Shown here one piece after another: positions 40,127-48,859 of a DNA stretch of 55,610 bases. How positions within the stretch are numbered: position 1 is the first letter of the stretch; each line of letters opens with the position of its first letter. The stretch covers positions 1-55,610 of the forward strand of contig NZ_JACRTE010000012.1 in NCBI RefSeq assembly GCF_014385105.1, in the 5' to 3' direction. Below the pieces are notes generated by a model. The model was not told where the DNA came from and made no database searches. It was given only the letters and a program-made list of their open reading frames with translations. The DNA is from Qingrenia yutianensis. GTDB taxonomy: Bacteria; Bacillota; Clostridia; UMGS1810. The translations under genes were made by a program, and so were the position numbers.

Positions 40127-40921
40127 ATGTTTTCTGATATTTTAATACCGGCGCTTTTTATCGGCGGTCTGGGACTTATATTCGGCGCGCTTTTGGGTTA
40201 TGCGTCGATAAAATTTAAGGTTGACAAAAACGAAAATATCGACAAGGTTGCCGAGCTTCTTCCCGGCGCAAACTGCGGAGGATGCGGTTTTACGGGCTGC
40301 AGTGCGCTTGCCGAGGCGATTGTTGAAAACGGCGAGAAAATCACGCGGTGCAATCTTGTAAACGAAAAACAAGTAAGCGAAATTTCAAAGGTTCTCGGAA
40401 TAAGAGCCGAGAAGGTTGTTAAGAAAAAAGCGGTTGTAAGGTGTTCGGGCTGTGCGGAAAAAGCTGTTGACAAGTACAATCCCGAGGGGTTGAACGATTG
40501 CAGAGAGGCGTTTAATCTCGGCGGAGGTCCGAAAATGTGCGATTACGGCTGTATGGGCTTGGGTTCGTGCGTAAAGGTATGCAAATTCGGTGCAATAAGC
40601 ATTGAAAAAGGCATTGCGGTTGTGGACAGAGAAAAATGCACGGGCTGCGGAGCGTGTGCGGAGGAATGTCCGAAAAACGTAATCAGCCTTGAGGTTGAGG
40701 AGCAGAAAACCGCGGTTTTGTGCAAATCCGCCGACAAGGGCGCACAGGTGAAAATCTATTGCTCGGCAGGCTGTATCGGGTGCAAAATGTGCGAGAAAAA
40801 CTGTCCGCACGGCGCGGTTACGGTTATAAACAACCTTGCGTCGATAAATTCAGACCTTTGCATAAACTGCGGTGCGTGCGTCAAGGTCTGTCCGAAGAAA
40901 GTTATTTCATACAATATATAA
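40127..40921 (+). CDS. rnfB: Rnf complex subunit RnfB (polyferredoxin)
   Basis: RnfB takes electrons from reduced ferredoxin. The 264-residue protein has one N-terminal membrane helix (ALFIGGLGLIFGALLGYAS), then a 4Fe-4S site of the GANCGGCGFTGCSALAEAI type, and several ferredoxin motifs: CMGLGSCVKVCKFGAI, CTGCGACAEECPKN, CIGCKMCEKNCPHG and CINCGACVKVCPK. That gives about five clusters, as in acetogen-type RnfB. GGGAGG precedes the ATG. It closes the Rnf genes; mnmA follows after 16 bases on the same strand. Confidence 0.95.
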   Translation: MFSDILIPALFIGGLGLIFGALLGYASIKFKVDKNENIDKVAELLPGANCGGCGFTGCSALAEAIVENGEKITRCNLVNEKQVSEISKVLGIRAEKVVKKKAVVRCSGCAEKAVDKYNPEGLNDCREAFNLGGGPKMCDYGCMGLGSCVKVCKFGAISIEKGIAVVDREKCTGCGACAEECPKNVISLEVEEQKTAVLCKSADKGAQVKIYCSAGCIGCKMCEKNCPHGAVTVINNLASINSDLCINCGACVKVCPKKVISYNI

Positions 40922-40937
40922 ATTTTGAGGTGTTAAC

Positions 40938-42023
40938 GTGAAGAAAAAGGTAATGCTGGGTATGAGCGGCGGTGTCGATTCGTCTGTTGCCGCTTATCTT
41001 CTCAAGGAACAGGGATATGAGGTTTACGGCGTGACAATGCAGATTTGGCCCGACAAGGACGAATGTGAGGTTATACGAAACGGCGGCTGCTGTTCGCTTT
41101 CTGCGGTTGAGGACGCGCGAAGAGTGGCAAACAAACTCGGAATTTCGTATTATGTTCTCAATTTTAAAGATATTTTTGAAAAAAGGGTTATAGATTATTT
41201 TGCGGAGGAATATCTTCTCGGGCGCACGCCCAACCCGTGCATTGCCTGCAACAAATATGTTAAATTTGAGGCTATGCTGGACAAGGCGCTGTCTATGGGA
41301 ATGGACTGCGTTGCGACGGGGCATTACGCAAAGGTTGAATATGATGATGACAGCGGACGTTATCTTTTGAAACGCTCGAAATTCGACCGCAAAGACCAGT
41401 CGTATGCGCTTTACAACCTCACACAGGAACAGCTTTCAAAGATTGTTATGCCGTTGGGTGACTATCCGAAAGAGAAAATCCGCGAAATCGCGCGCGAAAT
41501 AGGTCTTGCGGTTGCGGATAAGCCCGACTCGCAGGAAATCTGTTTTGTGTCGGACAACGACTATGCGAAATTTATTGAAGAAAAGACGGGAAAAGTTTTG
41601 CCCGAGGGCGATTTTATCGACGAAAAAGGCAACAAAATCGGACGTCACAAGGGAATTACGCATTACACAATCGGTCAGCGAAAAGGACTCGGTATGACGT
41701 TCGGAAAGCCGATGTTCGTTACAAATATCGACCCGAAGCACAACACCGTAACGCTCGGCGAAAACGGCAAGCAGTACAAAAAACTGATAACCGCAAAAAA
41801 TCCGAATTTCATTTCGGTTGACAATCTCTATGAGCCGACGTATCTTATGTGCAAAATGCGTTACAGCGCAAAACCCGAACGGGCGCGCGTTATGCAGGTG
41901 GACGAAAACACGGTTACGGCAGAATTTGAGAACACGCGCTGTGCCGCGGCGCCCGGACAGGCTATTGTTTTTTATGATGATGACATTGTTGTGGGCGGTG
42001 CGACAATCGAAAAGGCAAGATAA
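40938..42023 (+). CDS. mnmA: tRNA-specific 2-thiouridylase
   Basis: MnmA makes 2-thiouridine at U34 of tRNAs for Glu, Gln and Lys, using ATP and persulfide sulfur. The 361-residue protein starts at GTG 40938 after GAGGTG. The PP-loop is MSGGVDSSVAAYLL; the two catalytic cysteines lie in NPCIACNKYVKF and SQEICFVSDNDY; TGHYAKVEY and KDQSYALYNL are further family blocks. It complements mnmE/mnmG at the other end of the window, which modify the same base. It seems to be co-transcribed with the Rnf genes. Confidence 0.96.
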   Translation: MKKKVMLGMSGGVDSSVAAYLLKEQGYEVYGVTMQIWPDKDECEVIRNGGCCSLSAVEDARRVANKLGISYYVLNFKDIFEKRVIDYFAEEYLLGRTPNPCIACNKYVKFEAMLDKALSMGMDCVATGHYAKVEYDDDSGRYLLKRSKFDRKDQSYALYNLTQEQLSKIVMPLGDYPKEKIREIAREIGLAVADKPDSQEICFVSDNDYAKFIEEKTGKVLPEGDFIDEKGNKIGRHKGITHYTIGQRKGLGMTFGKPMFVTNIDPKHNTVTLGENGKQYKKLITAKNPNFISVDNLYEPTYLMCKMRYSAKPERARVMQVDENTVTAEFENTRCAAAPGQAIVFYDDDIVVGGATIEKAR

Positions 42024-42037
42024 AAGGAGAACATCTT

Positions 42038-42691
42038 ATGTATAAATTTTTATTTGATTTTGACGGCGTTCTGGTGGATTCTATGACTATGTGGGCAAAG
42101 GCGGTTATAGAACTTCTTGAAAAAAACGGCGTTTCGTATCCCGGCAATCTTATCGAAATTATAACTCCGCTCGGAAACGAAAAAACCGCGGATTATCTTA
42201 TTACACTCGGTCTTGATATGAGCGCGGAGGACATTTTAAAATATATCGGCGATATTGCGGTGAGGGAATACACATACAACGTTCCTGCGAAAAAGGGCGT
42301 TAAGGAGGCACTCGAACTTCTGAAAAACAAGGGTTATTCGTTGAACGTTCTCACGGCAAGTCCGCACCCTGTTTTTGACATCTGCCTGAAAAGGCTTGAA
42401 CTTTACGGCTATTTTGACAATCACTGGTCGTGCGACGATTTCGGTATGCCGAAAACAAATCCGCGCCTATACAAAGAGGCGGCGGAGCGTCTTGGCACCG
42501 ACGTGAAAAACTGCGTTGTGCTGGACGACAATCTTGTTGCGGTGACAACGGCGAAAACTGCCGGTATGAAGGTTGCTGCGGTGTATGACGAAACGTCAAA
42601 GCAATATGAGGATAAAATGCGCGAAACGGCAGATTATTACGCGTTTTCGCTGGAAAATTTTGAAGATATTTTAAAAGGTGTCGGTATATAA
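42038..42691 (+). CDS. HAD-family hydrolase (phosphoglycolate phosphatase/beta-PGM type)
   Basis: A 217-residue HAD phosphatase with motif I FLFDFDGVLVDS (both Asp present), motif II threonine/serine in NVLTASPH, the lysine region FGMPKTNPRLY and motif III VVLDDNLVAVTTAKTAG. A helical cap between motif I and II suggests action on small phosphorylated metabolites. The substrate is not deducible. AAGGAGA precedes the ATG. It ends the rnf-mnmA transcript: a terminator hairpin begins inside its last codons. Confidence 0.88.
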   Translation: MYKFLFDFDGVLVDSMTMWAKAVIELLEKNGVSYPGNLIEIITPLGNEKTADYLITLGLDMSAEDILKYIGDIAVREYTYNVPAKKGVKEALELLKNKGYSLNVLTASPHPVFDICLKRLELYGYFDNHWSCDDFGMPKTNPRLYKEAAERLGTDVKNCVVLDDNLVAVTTAKTAGMKVAAVYDETSKQYEDKMRETADYYAFSLENFEDILKGVGI

Positions 42692-42706
42692 TCATTGACA
42701 CCTTTT
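42673..42706 (+). terminator. Terminator of the rnf-mnmA-HAD operon
   Basis: AAAAGGTGTC (42673-42682) pairs perfectly with GACACCTTTT (42697-42706); TGTTTTAT follows. Its 3' arm shares bases with the -35 box of the next promoter. Confidence 0.8.
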
Positions 42707-42723
42707 GTTTTATATGATACAAT
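42695..42723 (+). promoter_or_regulatory. Promoter of the zinc-ribbon membrane protein operon
   Basis: TTGACA (42695-42700), 17-base spacer, TACAAT (42718-42723). The -35 box sits inside the 3' arm of the upstream terminator. Confidence 0.8.
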
Positions 42724-42796
42724 AAATTGTTATTAAGTATGACAATAAATATTTGTTGGATTTTAATGCAATACGGCTGAAAAGAGGGTATTTCAG

Positions 42797-44365
42797 ATGG
42801 CTAAAATTTGCAGTTTCTGCAAAAGAGAGGTAACTAACGGCGTTTGCTGTGATTACTGCGGTACACCGCTCATTTTTTCGGAGGACGACGGCGCACCGAA
42901 GGAAAAAGCTGAAAGCAAAACGGAGCAAAAAAGCGACGCTTTATATACAAATACGAAAGGCAGTGTGAATTTTTCTGCCGATACCGAGGGTGAAGAAATC
43001 GCACGGCGCGAGATAAAAAGCGGAATTGAGGCGCTTTACGAGCAGAGCAGACATCTTCGCGAAAATAAGGATGACAGCATTTTCGGCTCGGGAAAGAGCA
43101 ATGCGGAAAATGCTGTAAAAAATGACGCAAATTCCGTAAACAACGGCAGTTCCGACGATTTGGGAAATATTAAAATTAACATTTACAATTCTGAATTTGC
43201 GGACGGTGACATTTCCGCGGACGGCGAAACGAGGGTTATCAGCGCGGAGGATATCGCGATGATAAAACGTCAGATTGAAATAAACCGTGAAAATGCTGTT
43301 CGCGCGCACGAAAATGAGGAAAATTCCGACAATGCGCAAGTGTCCGAAAAAAGTGCGGACAACCCCGGCGAGGGTGAAAAAATTGCAAATACCGAAGAAA
43401 CCGAAGTTTCGGAAAATTCCGAAAATGTTGAGAATATTCAAAACGCCGAAACGGGCGGAAATAAGCCGGCGGCTGAAGAAAATGAGTCTGAAGTTAACGA
43501 AGATGATGCGCCGTCCGAAGCATATTTGCGGTATATGGCCGCCGCGCAGAACATACAGCCCGTACGAAAGGAAGACACAAAATTGGCAAAATTCTTGAAA
43601 TGGGTTTTGGGAATAATGTTTCTTTTGGGACTTGTAAGCCTGTTTTTCCCTGCGCTCAATCCTGCGGAATCAAGCGATACAATGACGTTTTCAATAGTTG
43701 ACGCGGTGCTTCTTGCAACAACATTTGCAGGTATGTGCTTTGCGTTTTTTGAAAAAAAGGGAATACGCAAATTCATCTACGGAATTATGTTTTCGGCAGT
43801 ATTTTTGGCGGTTTATCTGGTGTTTGCGCGCCCCGTTCCGCCCAAAAGCGCAAAACAGCTTTGCACGCTTGCATATCTTGCGGTAATGCTTATTGTTTCG
43901 GTTTTCGGGCATATGGCGTCGGGCGGTACGAAATACGACAAAATGCAGGTTTGGTTTGACACGTTTTCCTATCTTGCGCTGGTTACAGACCTTTTTGCAA
44001 TCGCGCTTTGCATAATGCTTTACTTTGTTATGCCGACCGACATAAGCGGTGCAATGCTTCCGTATGTTATCGCGGTTCTGGCGGTGAGTGTGTTTGCGCT
44101 TATCGGCATTATACTTATGATGCGCAGAAAAATTGCAGGTGCAAATATGTATCTTATGTCGGCAATCGCGCTTATTATCGTGTCAATGCTTGCATACAAC
44201 AAAATTATAAATACAATAGGCTATTACAGCAGTGTTATATCGCTTATGAACACAATCGGAAGCGGATATTCAAAATTCATTGCGCTTTGCGTGGCATATC
44301 CGATTTTTATGTATATGATGCTTGCATTTTTAAAAAGCAAAGGCGAGGTTTCGGCTAAAAATTAG
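42797..44365 (+). CDS. Membrane protein with N-terminal zinc ribbon and acidic linker
   Basis: A 522-residue protein that I cannot assign to a named function. It begins with a zinc ribbon, CSFCKREVTNGVCCDYCG, followed by some 200 residues of low-complexity Glu/Asn/Ser-rich sequence without predicted structure (about 30-255), and then eight or so hydrophobic segments (about 265-510), such as LKWVLGIMFLLGLVSLFFP and FIYGIMFSAVFLAVYLVF. The ribbon and linker should be cytoplasmic. It is followed after 20 bases by a second membrane protein with a zinc ribbon at the opposite end. It could sense or scaffold, but no partner is evident. GAGGG precedes the ATG. Confidence 0.8.
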   Translation: MAKICSFCKREVTNGVCCDYCGTPLIFSEDDGAPKEKAESKTEQKSDALYTNTKGSVNFSADTEGEEIARREIKSGIEALYEQSRHLRENKDDSIFGSGKSNAENAVKNDANSVNNGSSDDLGNIKINIYNSEFADGDISADGETRVISAEDIAMIKRQIEINRENAVRAHENEENSDNAQVSEKSADNPGEGEKIANTEETEVSENSENVENIQNAETGGNKPAAEENESEVNEDDAPSEAYLRYMAAAQNIQPVRKEDTKLAKFLKWVLGIMFLLGLVSLFFPALNPAESSDTMTFSIVDAVLLATTFAGMCFAFFEKKGIRKFIYGIMFSAVFLAVYLVFARPVPPKSAKQLCTLAYLAVMLIVSVFGHMASGGTKYDKMQVWFDTFSYLALVTDLFAIALCIMLYFVMPTDISGAMLPYVIAVLAVSVFALIGIILMMRRKIAGANMYLMSAIALIIVSMLAYNKIINTIGYYSSVISLMNTIGSGYSKFIALCVAYPIFMYMMLAFLKSKGEVSAKN

Positions 44366-44385
44366 ACGTATTGCGGTGATTTGAT

Positions 44386-44952
44386 ATGAAGAAAAAATTT
44401 TTACGGTATTTTTCAATATTTATGTGCGAGGCTTATTTTGTAAGCCTGTTTCTGCCCATTCAGCTGATAATTGCGGGCAAAACCGTTTTGGGAATGAACT
44501 TTCTTTTCATACCGCTTATGGGAGGAGAAATTCCGCAGACGTTTGCCTTTTCGCTTTTAATGGCGGTTGTTCCGCTTTTTGCGCTTTTTTCGTCGCTTGC
44601 TAAAAGACCGACTCAATGGACGGTGTATTTGAGCTTTGTGCTTTTCTTTCTGCTCGGCGCGTTTTTCGTTTTTTCGCTTGTTTACGGATTCGGAAACGGG
44701 TTTGGACTTGCGGTGTGCGCGGCGGAGTCGGCAATGCTTTGTATTTTGTGTGCGGCAAAAATTCTGTCGTATGACGGAGAAGATGATATAAAAGCGGAAA
44801 ACGAGAAAATTGTAAACGATTTTCTTATGAACAATCAGGTTAAGGAAAGACCGCAAAATGCGGTTAAAACGGAAAAATGTCCGTATTGCGGACGTACTCT
44901 TTACGGCGGAGAACAGTGCGACTGTGCGCTTAAGACAGCCGGAAAACGATAA
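44386..44952 (+). CDS. Membrane protein with C-terminal zinc ribbon
   Basis: A 188-residue protein with about four hydrophobic segments in residues 8-130 and a C-terminal zinc ribbon CPYCGRTLYGGEQCDC. It mirrors the larger protein encoded just upstream, whose ribbon is N-terminal, and the two probably work together. I recognise no family beyond the zinc-ribbon type. The ribosome-binding site is weak (GGTGAT). YmdB-type phosphodiesterase follows after 33 bases. Confidence 0.78.
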   Translation: MKKKFLRYFSIFMCEAYFVSLFLPIQLIIAGKTVLGMNFLFIPLMGGEIPQTFAFSLLMAVVPLFALFSSLAKRPTQWTVYLSFVLFFLLGAFFVFSLVYGFGNGFGLAVCAAESAMLCILCAAKILSYDGEDDIKAENEKIVNDFLMNNQVKERPQNAVKTEKCPYCGRTLYGGEQCDCALKTAGKR

Positions 44953-44985
44953 AAAAGATAAAACGGCGGAAAGGACGCTTATATA

Positions 44986-45753
44986 ATGAACATTCTTGCA
45001 ATAGGCGACATCGTGGGAAATTTCGGTGTTGATTATGCGTCGGCTAAAATTAAAAAGGTATGCGGTGAGCATAATATTGATTTTGTAATTGCGAACGGCG
45101 AAAACTCCGCGGTGGGAAACGGTATCACGCGCGAAACAGCGCAGAAAATTTTTAACAGCGGTGCCGATGTTATCACGCTCGGAAATCACGCGTTTTCAAA
45201 AAAGGACGTCGTAAATCTTCTTCTCAATATGAGCGTTATAAGACCGATAAACTACCCCGAGCGAACGGTGGGCGAGGGGTGCATTATAAAAGAGAAAAAA
45301 GGCAAGAAAATTGCTGTTATAAACGCTATCGGACGGCTTAATCTGTTAAACGTCGACTGCCCGTTTAAAACGGTTATGCGCAAAATCCGTCAAATCAAAG
45401 ACGAATGCGATATAATTATTGTCGATTTCCACGCGGAGGCGACCAGCGAAAAAAGCGCGCTTGCAAATTATCTCGACTCGTATGCGACGGTTGTTTACGG
45501 CACTCACACGCACGTGCAGACGGCGGACGAAAGGATACTTCCCGGCGGTACGGGATTTATCACCGACATCGGTATGACTGGCGTTACGGACTCCGTCCTC
45601 GGCGTTAAAAAAGACATTATAATAAGACGATTTATGACACAGATGCCCGAACGTTTTTCGCTTGCCGACGGCAAATGCGAGATGCGCGGTGCGGTTTTTA
45701 AAATTGACGATAAAACGAATAAATGCACTGAAATTGTGCGGATAAGGGAATAA
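44986..45753 (+). CDS. ymdB: YmdB-family metallophosphoesterase
   Basis: YmdB proteins hydrolyse 2',3'-cyclic nucleotides and in Bacillus influence biofilm and sporulation decisions. The 255-residue protein shows the metal-binding blocks ILAIGDIVGNFG, VIANGENSAVGNGIT, ITLGNHAFSKKD, DFHAEATSEKSAL and YGTHTHVQTADE, all matching the family. It lies between membrane proteins of unknown function and a lipoprotein; the lipoprotein starts 2 bases after its stop codon. Confidence 0.92.
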   Translation: MNILAIGDIVGNFGVDYASAKIKKVCGEHNIDFVIANGENSAVGNGITRETAQKIFNSGADVITLGNHAFSKKDVVNLLLNMSVIRPINYPERTVGEGCIIKEKKGKKIAVINAIGRLNLLNVDCPFKTVMRKIRQIKDECDIIIVDFHAEATSEKSALANYLDSYATVVYGTHTHVQTADERILPGGTGFITDIGMTGVTDSVLGVKKDIIIRRFMTQMPERFSLADGKCEMRGAVFKIDDKTNKCTEIVRIRE

Positions 45754-45755
45754 AA

Positions 45756-47324
45756 ATGTTTAAATTTTCAAAAAAGCCGATTTGCCTTTTTTTGATTTTT
45801 ATTATGATTTTTTTGGTGTCCTCGTGCAAAAAAGAGGTCACAAAAATACCCGTTGCGGACGGCGAAAAGCCGTTGTACGGGCAAAATATAAATCTGTTTT
45901 CGTATTACCCCGACACGCTTAATCCGTTTCTTACCGAAATAAGGGAAAACTACGATATTATGTCGCTTGTTTACGAACCGCTTTTTGCGGTGCGTGAGCG
46001 CGGTGAGGAGGAGCCTTGTCTTGCATCGGCATACAAGTTTGAAAACGGCGGTTTAACCGTTCGCGTAATGCTGAAAGACAATGTGAAGTTCCACAGCGGT
46101 GCAGTGTTCGGTGCGGACGACGTTATTTTCACGCTTAAATATATTGCGGAATATGCACCTAATTTTTTGTATATTTTTGATAATATAAAAGGCTATTCAA
46201 AAGACGGAAACGACGTTGTTTTCAATCTCAAATCACTGCAGTTCAACTTTGTTTCGTGCCTTGATTTTCCGATTATCAGCAAAAGCACCGACATAAAATC
46301 ATTTAACGAAAATGCGCATTATCAGCCCAACGGGTGCGGTGCGTTTGAATTTGACGCAAACGCGTTTAAGCAAAAGGAAATGCGTCTTGTGAAAAATGCG
46401 GAATATTACAATCCCGATTTTCCGTATGCGGACAGCATCACGGTGAAGCTTTTGAAAAATTCGCCGGTTGCGGTGAGCGCATTTAACGGAAATGAAGTTT
46501 CGGCGATTACGTCGGACGAATTTGTGTGGGGCGATGTATCGTTTACGAACGATTTTACCGTGTCGGAATACGGCGGAGATTGGTTTTATTTTCTTGCGTT
46601 CAACTACGAAAACGCACTTCTTTGCGATGTTAACGTAAGACGAATGATGCTTTCGATGATTGACAGGGATGATATGGTGCAGAAGGTTTTTCAGACGCAC
46701 GCATATGCGACAAACAGTATTTTAAACCCGATGTATAATTACGGTATGGTTTACACCGACGAGTTTGACCTTGACAACACGGCAGGTTATGCCAAAGACG
46801 CCGGGCTTACCGACAAGGATAAAAACGGCATTTACGAAAAGACTGTTGACGACGAGGTTTTCTCGCTTTCGTTCAGCGTTCTTGCCGACGCTGACGACGA
46901 CAAAATTATGAAAATTGCCGATATTCTTGCACAGAGTGCCAAGAAAGCGAAAATATCGCTTAACATCAAACGTCTTTCGAACGAGGATTACCAAACCGCG
47001 TTTACAGAAAAGGATTACGATATTTTGCTTACAAAGGAAAAAATCAGATGCTGTGATAACCTTGCGTCCAAACTTGATTTTAACGGAAAATACGAGGTTC
47101 CGTATGAAATTTACACCGAGCTTGCAAACATTTTGAACGGTGCGGATACCGAAAACGCAAACGAAAAAATGCGCGAGTTCAACAATTTATACATTTCTCT
47201 TGCGCCGTGCATTGCGCTTTGCTACGATTCATATGCAACTTTGTGTCACGGCAGTGTGAAGAATTTTACCGTTTGGAGAAATTCGCGTTACCGCGGAATT
47301 TTGCAGAGTTTTATAAAATATTAA
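45756..47324 (+). CDS. Extracellular solute-binding lipoprotein, family 5 (peptide/nickel type)
   Basis: A 522-residue lipoprotein: signal peptide with lipobox LVSSC near residue 24, then a family 5 binding-protein body with TLNPFLTEIRENYDIM, VKFHSGAVFGADDVIFTLKY and LAFNYENALLCDVNVRRMM. Members bind oligopeptides, nickel or other ligands for ABC importers, but no permease or ATPase gene is adjacent. It may feed a transporter encoded elsewhere or act as a sensor. It is tightly packed between ymdB and rnmV. Confidence 0.88.
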   Translation: MFKFSKKPICLFLIFIMIFLVSSCKKEVTKIPVADGEKPLYGQNINLFSYYPDTLNPFLTEIRENYDIMSLVYEPLFAVRERGEEEPCLASAYKFENGGLTVRVMLKDNVKFHSGAVFGADDVIFTLKYIAEYAPNFLYIFDNIKGYSKDGNDVVFNLKSLQFNFVSCLDFPIISKSTDIKSFNENAHYQPNGCGAFEFDANAFKQKEMRLVKNAEYYNPDFPYADSITVKLLKNSPVAVSAFNGNEVSAITSDEFVWGDVSFTNDFTVSEYGGDWFYFLAFNYENALLCDVNVRRMMLSMIDRDDMVQKVFQTHAYATNSILNPMYNYGMVYTDEFDLDNTAGYAKDAGLTDKDKNGIYEKTVDDEVFSLSFSVLADADDDKIMKIADILAQSAKKAKISLNIKRLSNEDYQTAFTEKDYDILLTKEKIRCCDNLASKLDFNGKYEVPYEIYTELANILNGADTENANEKMREFNNLYISLAPCIALCYDSYATLCHGSVKNFTVWRNSRYRGILQSFIKY

Positions 47325-47334
47325 GGGAATTTTT

Positions 47335-47922
47335 ATGATTAAAATTAAAGAGGCAATAGTTGTTGAGGGAATTTACGACAAGGTTAAACTTGCAAATATT
47401 TTCGACACCGTTATCGTGCCGACGGGCGGTTTTGATATTTTTAAAAACCGAAACACGCAAATGATCATTCAAAAGCTTGCACGGTCGCGCGGAATTATTG
47501 TTTTCACCGACTGCGACAGGGCAGGGTTTGTGATAAGAAATTTTATAAAAAATATTGTTAAATCGGGCGTTGTAAAGCACGCGTACATTCCCGAAATAGA
47601 GGGCAAAGAAAAGCGCAAGAGTGCGCCGTCGAAGGAAGGATTTTTGGGCGTCGAGGGTGTTGGCAACGACATTATAAAATCGGCAATCGAAAAATGCGGT
47701 GTGTCGGAAAATGACAAAAACAGACGGTTTGTCACCAAAGCCGACCTCTTTGCGGACGGCTTAAGCGGCGGCGAAAACAGTTTTAAATATCGAAAAATGC
47801 TCACAAAAGAGCTTGATTTGCCTCACAGAATTTCGGCAAATATGCTTTTGGACGTTATCAATAGTTTATATGATTATGACGAATATAAATCGCAGATTAA
47901 GCTGATAAAAGGCGGTGAATAA
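47335..47922 (+). CDS. rnmV: Ribonuclease M5
   Basis: RNase M5 makes the final cuts of 5S rRNA precursor in low-GC Gram-positives. The 195-residue protein has the TOPRIM domain: the glutamate motif IVVEGIYDKVKLANIFD and the DxD motif VFTDCDRAGFVIRN, and the family-specific VPTGGFDIFKNRNT. It overlaps no gene but its stop is one base before the OGG start. It matches the rRNA promoter at the window end in theme, not in operon. Confidence 0.93.
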   Translation: MIKIKEAIVVEGIYDKVKLANIFDTVIVPTGGFDIFKNRNTQMIIQKLARSRGIIVFTDCDRAGFVIRNFIKNIVKSGVVKHAYIPEIEGKEKRKSAPSKEGFLGVEGVGNDIIKSAIEKCGVSENDKNRRFVTKADLFADGLSGGENSFKYRKMLTKELDLPHRISANMLLDVINSLYDYDEYKSQIKLIKGGE

Positions 47923-47923
47923 T

Positions 47924-48793
47924 ATGAAAATTACCGAGGAAAAAGGTAAAATTATATTGGAGGATTTACACGATTTTAACCCCGTTCACACGTTTATGTG
48001 CGGTCAGTGTTTCCGCTGGGACGAGGCGGACGGCGGATTTATCGGCATTGCGCACGGACGCGCGGTTTTGGTGAAACAAACCGAAAACGGCAATGTTGAA
48101 ATTTACAACACCACAAAAAAAGATTTTAATGATATTTGGTGTGACTATTTCGATTTTAACACCGATTACGGTGCGATTAAAAATACGCTTTCGTCGGACG
48201 ACAGCCTGAAAAAGGCGATAAAATTCGGCGGAGGAATAAGAATTTTAAATCAGGAACCGTTTGAGTGTCTTATTTCGTTTATTATTTCAACGCAGAATTC
48301 GATTCCGCGGATTAAAAGAATAATCACGAAAATGTCGGAACTATTCGGCGAAAAGATCGAATTTAACGGCAAAACTTATTATGCTTTTCCGACCTGCGAG
48401 ACGCTCGCACAGCTTACCGAAAGCGACCTTGCACCGCTTAAAGCGGGATACCGTGCCGAGTACATTCTCGACGCGTCAAAAAAATTGAAAAACGGCGAGG
48501 TTGACTTAAATTCGCTTTTTGATGCAGATATACAGAGCGCGCGTAAAGAGCTTTTGAAGATTAAAGGTGTCGGTCCGAAAGTTGCCGACTGTGTGCTTTT
48601 ATTCTCGCTTAAAAAGCACGGCGCTTTTCCGATTGACGTGTGGATAGGCAGAATTATGCGGTCGCTTTATCTCGGCGAGAATGCGACTATGAAAGAAATT
48701 TTGAAATTCAGCAGTGAGAAATTTTCCGATTACGCAGGCTTTGCTCAGCAGTATTTGTTTTATTACGCGAGGGAAAATAAGCTGATCGGCTAA
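47924..48793 (+). CDS. 8-oxoguanine DNA glycosylase/AP lyase (OGG1 type)
   Basis: This 289-residue HhH-GPD enzyme should remove 8-oxoguanine from DNA. It shows the N-terminal beta domain with FMCGQCFRWDEADGGF, the SFIISTQNSIPRIKRII helix, the hairpin with catalytic lysine LLKIKGVGPKVADCVLLFSL, and the catalytic Asp in FPIDVWIGR. This is the eukaryote-like OGG family also known in Clostridium. ATG 47924 is favoured over GTG 47915, because GGCGGTGA then serves as ribosome-binding site. Confidence 0.92.
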   Translation: MKITEEKGKIILEDLHDFNPVHTFMCGQCFRWDEADGGFIGIAHGRAVLVKQTENGNVEIYNTTKKDFNDIWCDYFDFNTDYGAIKNTLSSDDSLKKAIKFGGGIRILNQEPFECLISFIISTQNSIPRIKRIITKMSELFGEKIEFNGKTYYAFPTCETLAQLTESDLAPLKAGYRAEYILDASKKLKNGEVDLNSLFDADIQSARKELLKIKGVGPKVADCVLLFSLKKHGAFPIDVWIGRIMRSLYLGENATMKEILKFSSEKFSDYAGFAQQYLFYYARENKLIG

Positions 48794-48800
48794 AAAAGTG

Positions 48801-48829
48801 TTGAATTGCAAAACTGAATATTGTATAAT
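48801..48829 (+). promoter_or_regulatory. Promoter of lemA
   Basis: TTGAAT (48801-48806), 17-base spacer, TATAAT (48824-48829), right after the OGG stop codon. Confidence 0.75.
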
Positions 48830-48859
48830 AATTTTATTAAATTTAAAGGAGCGGTTAAA

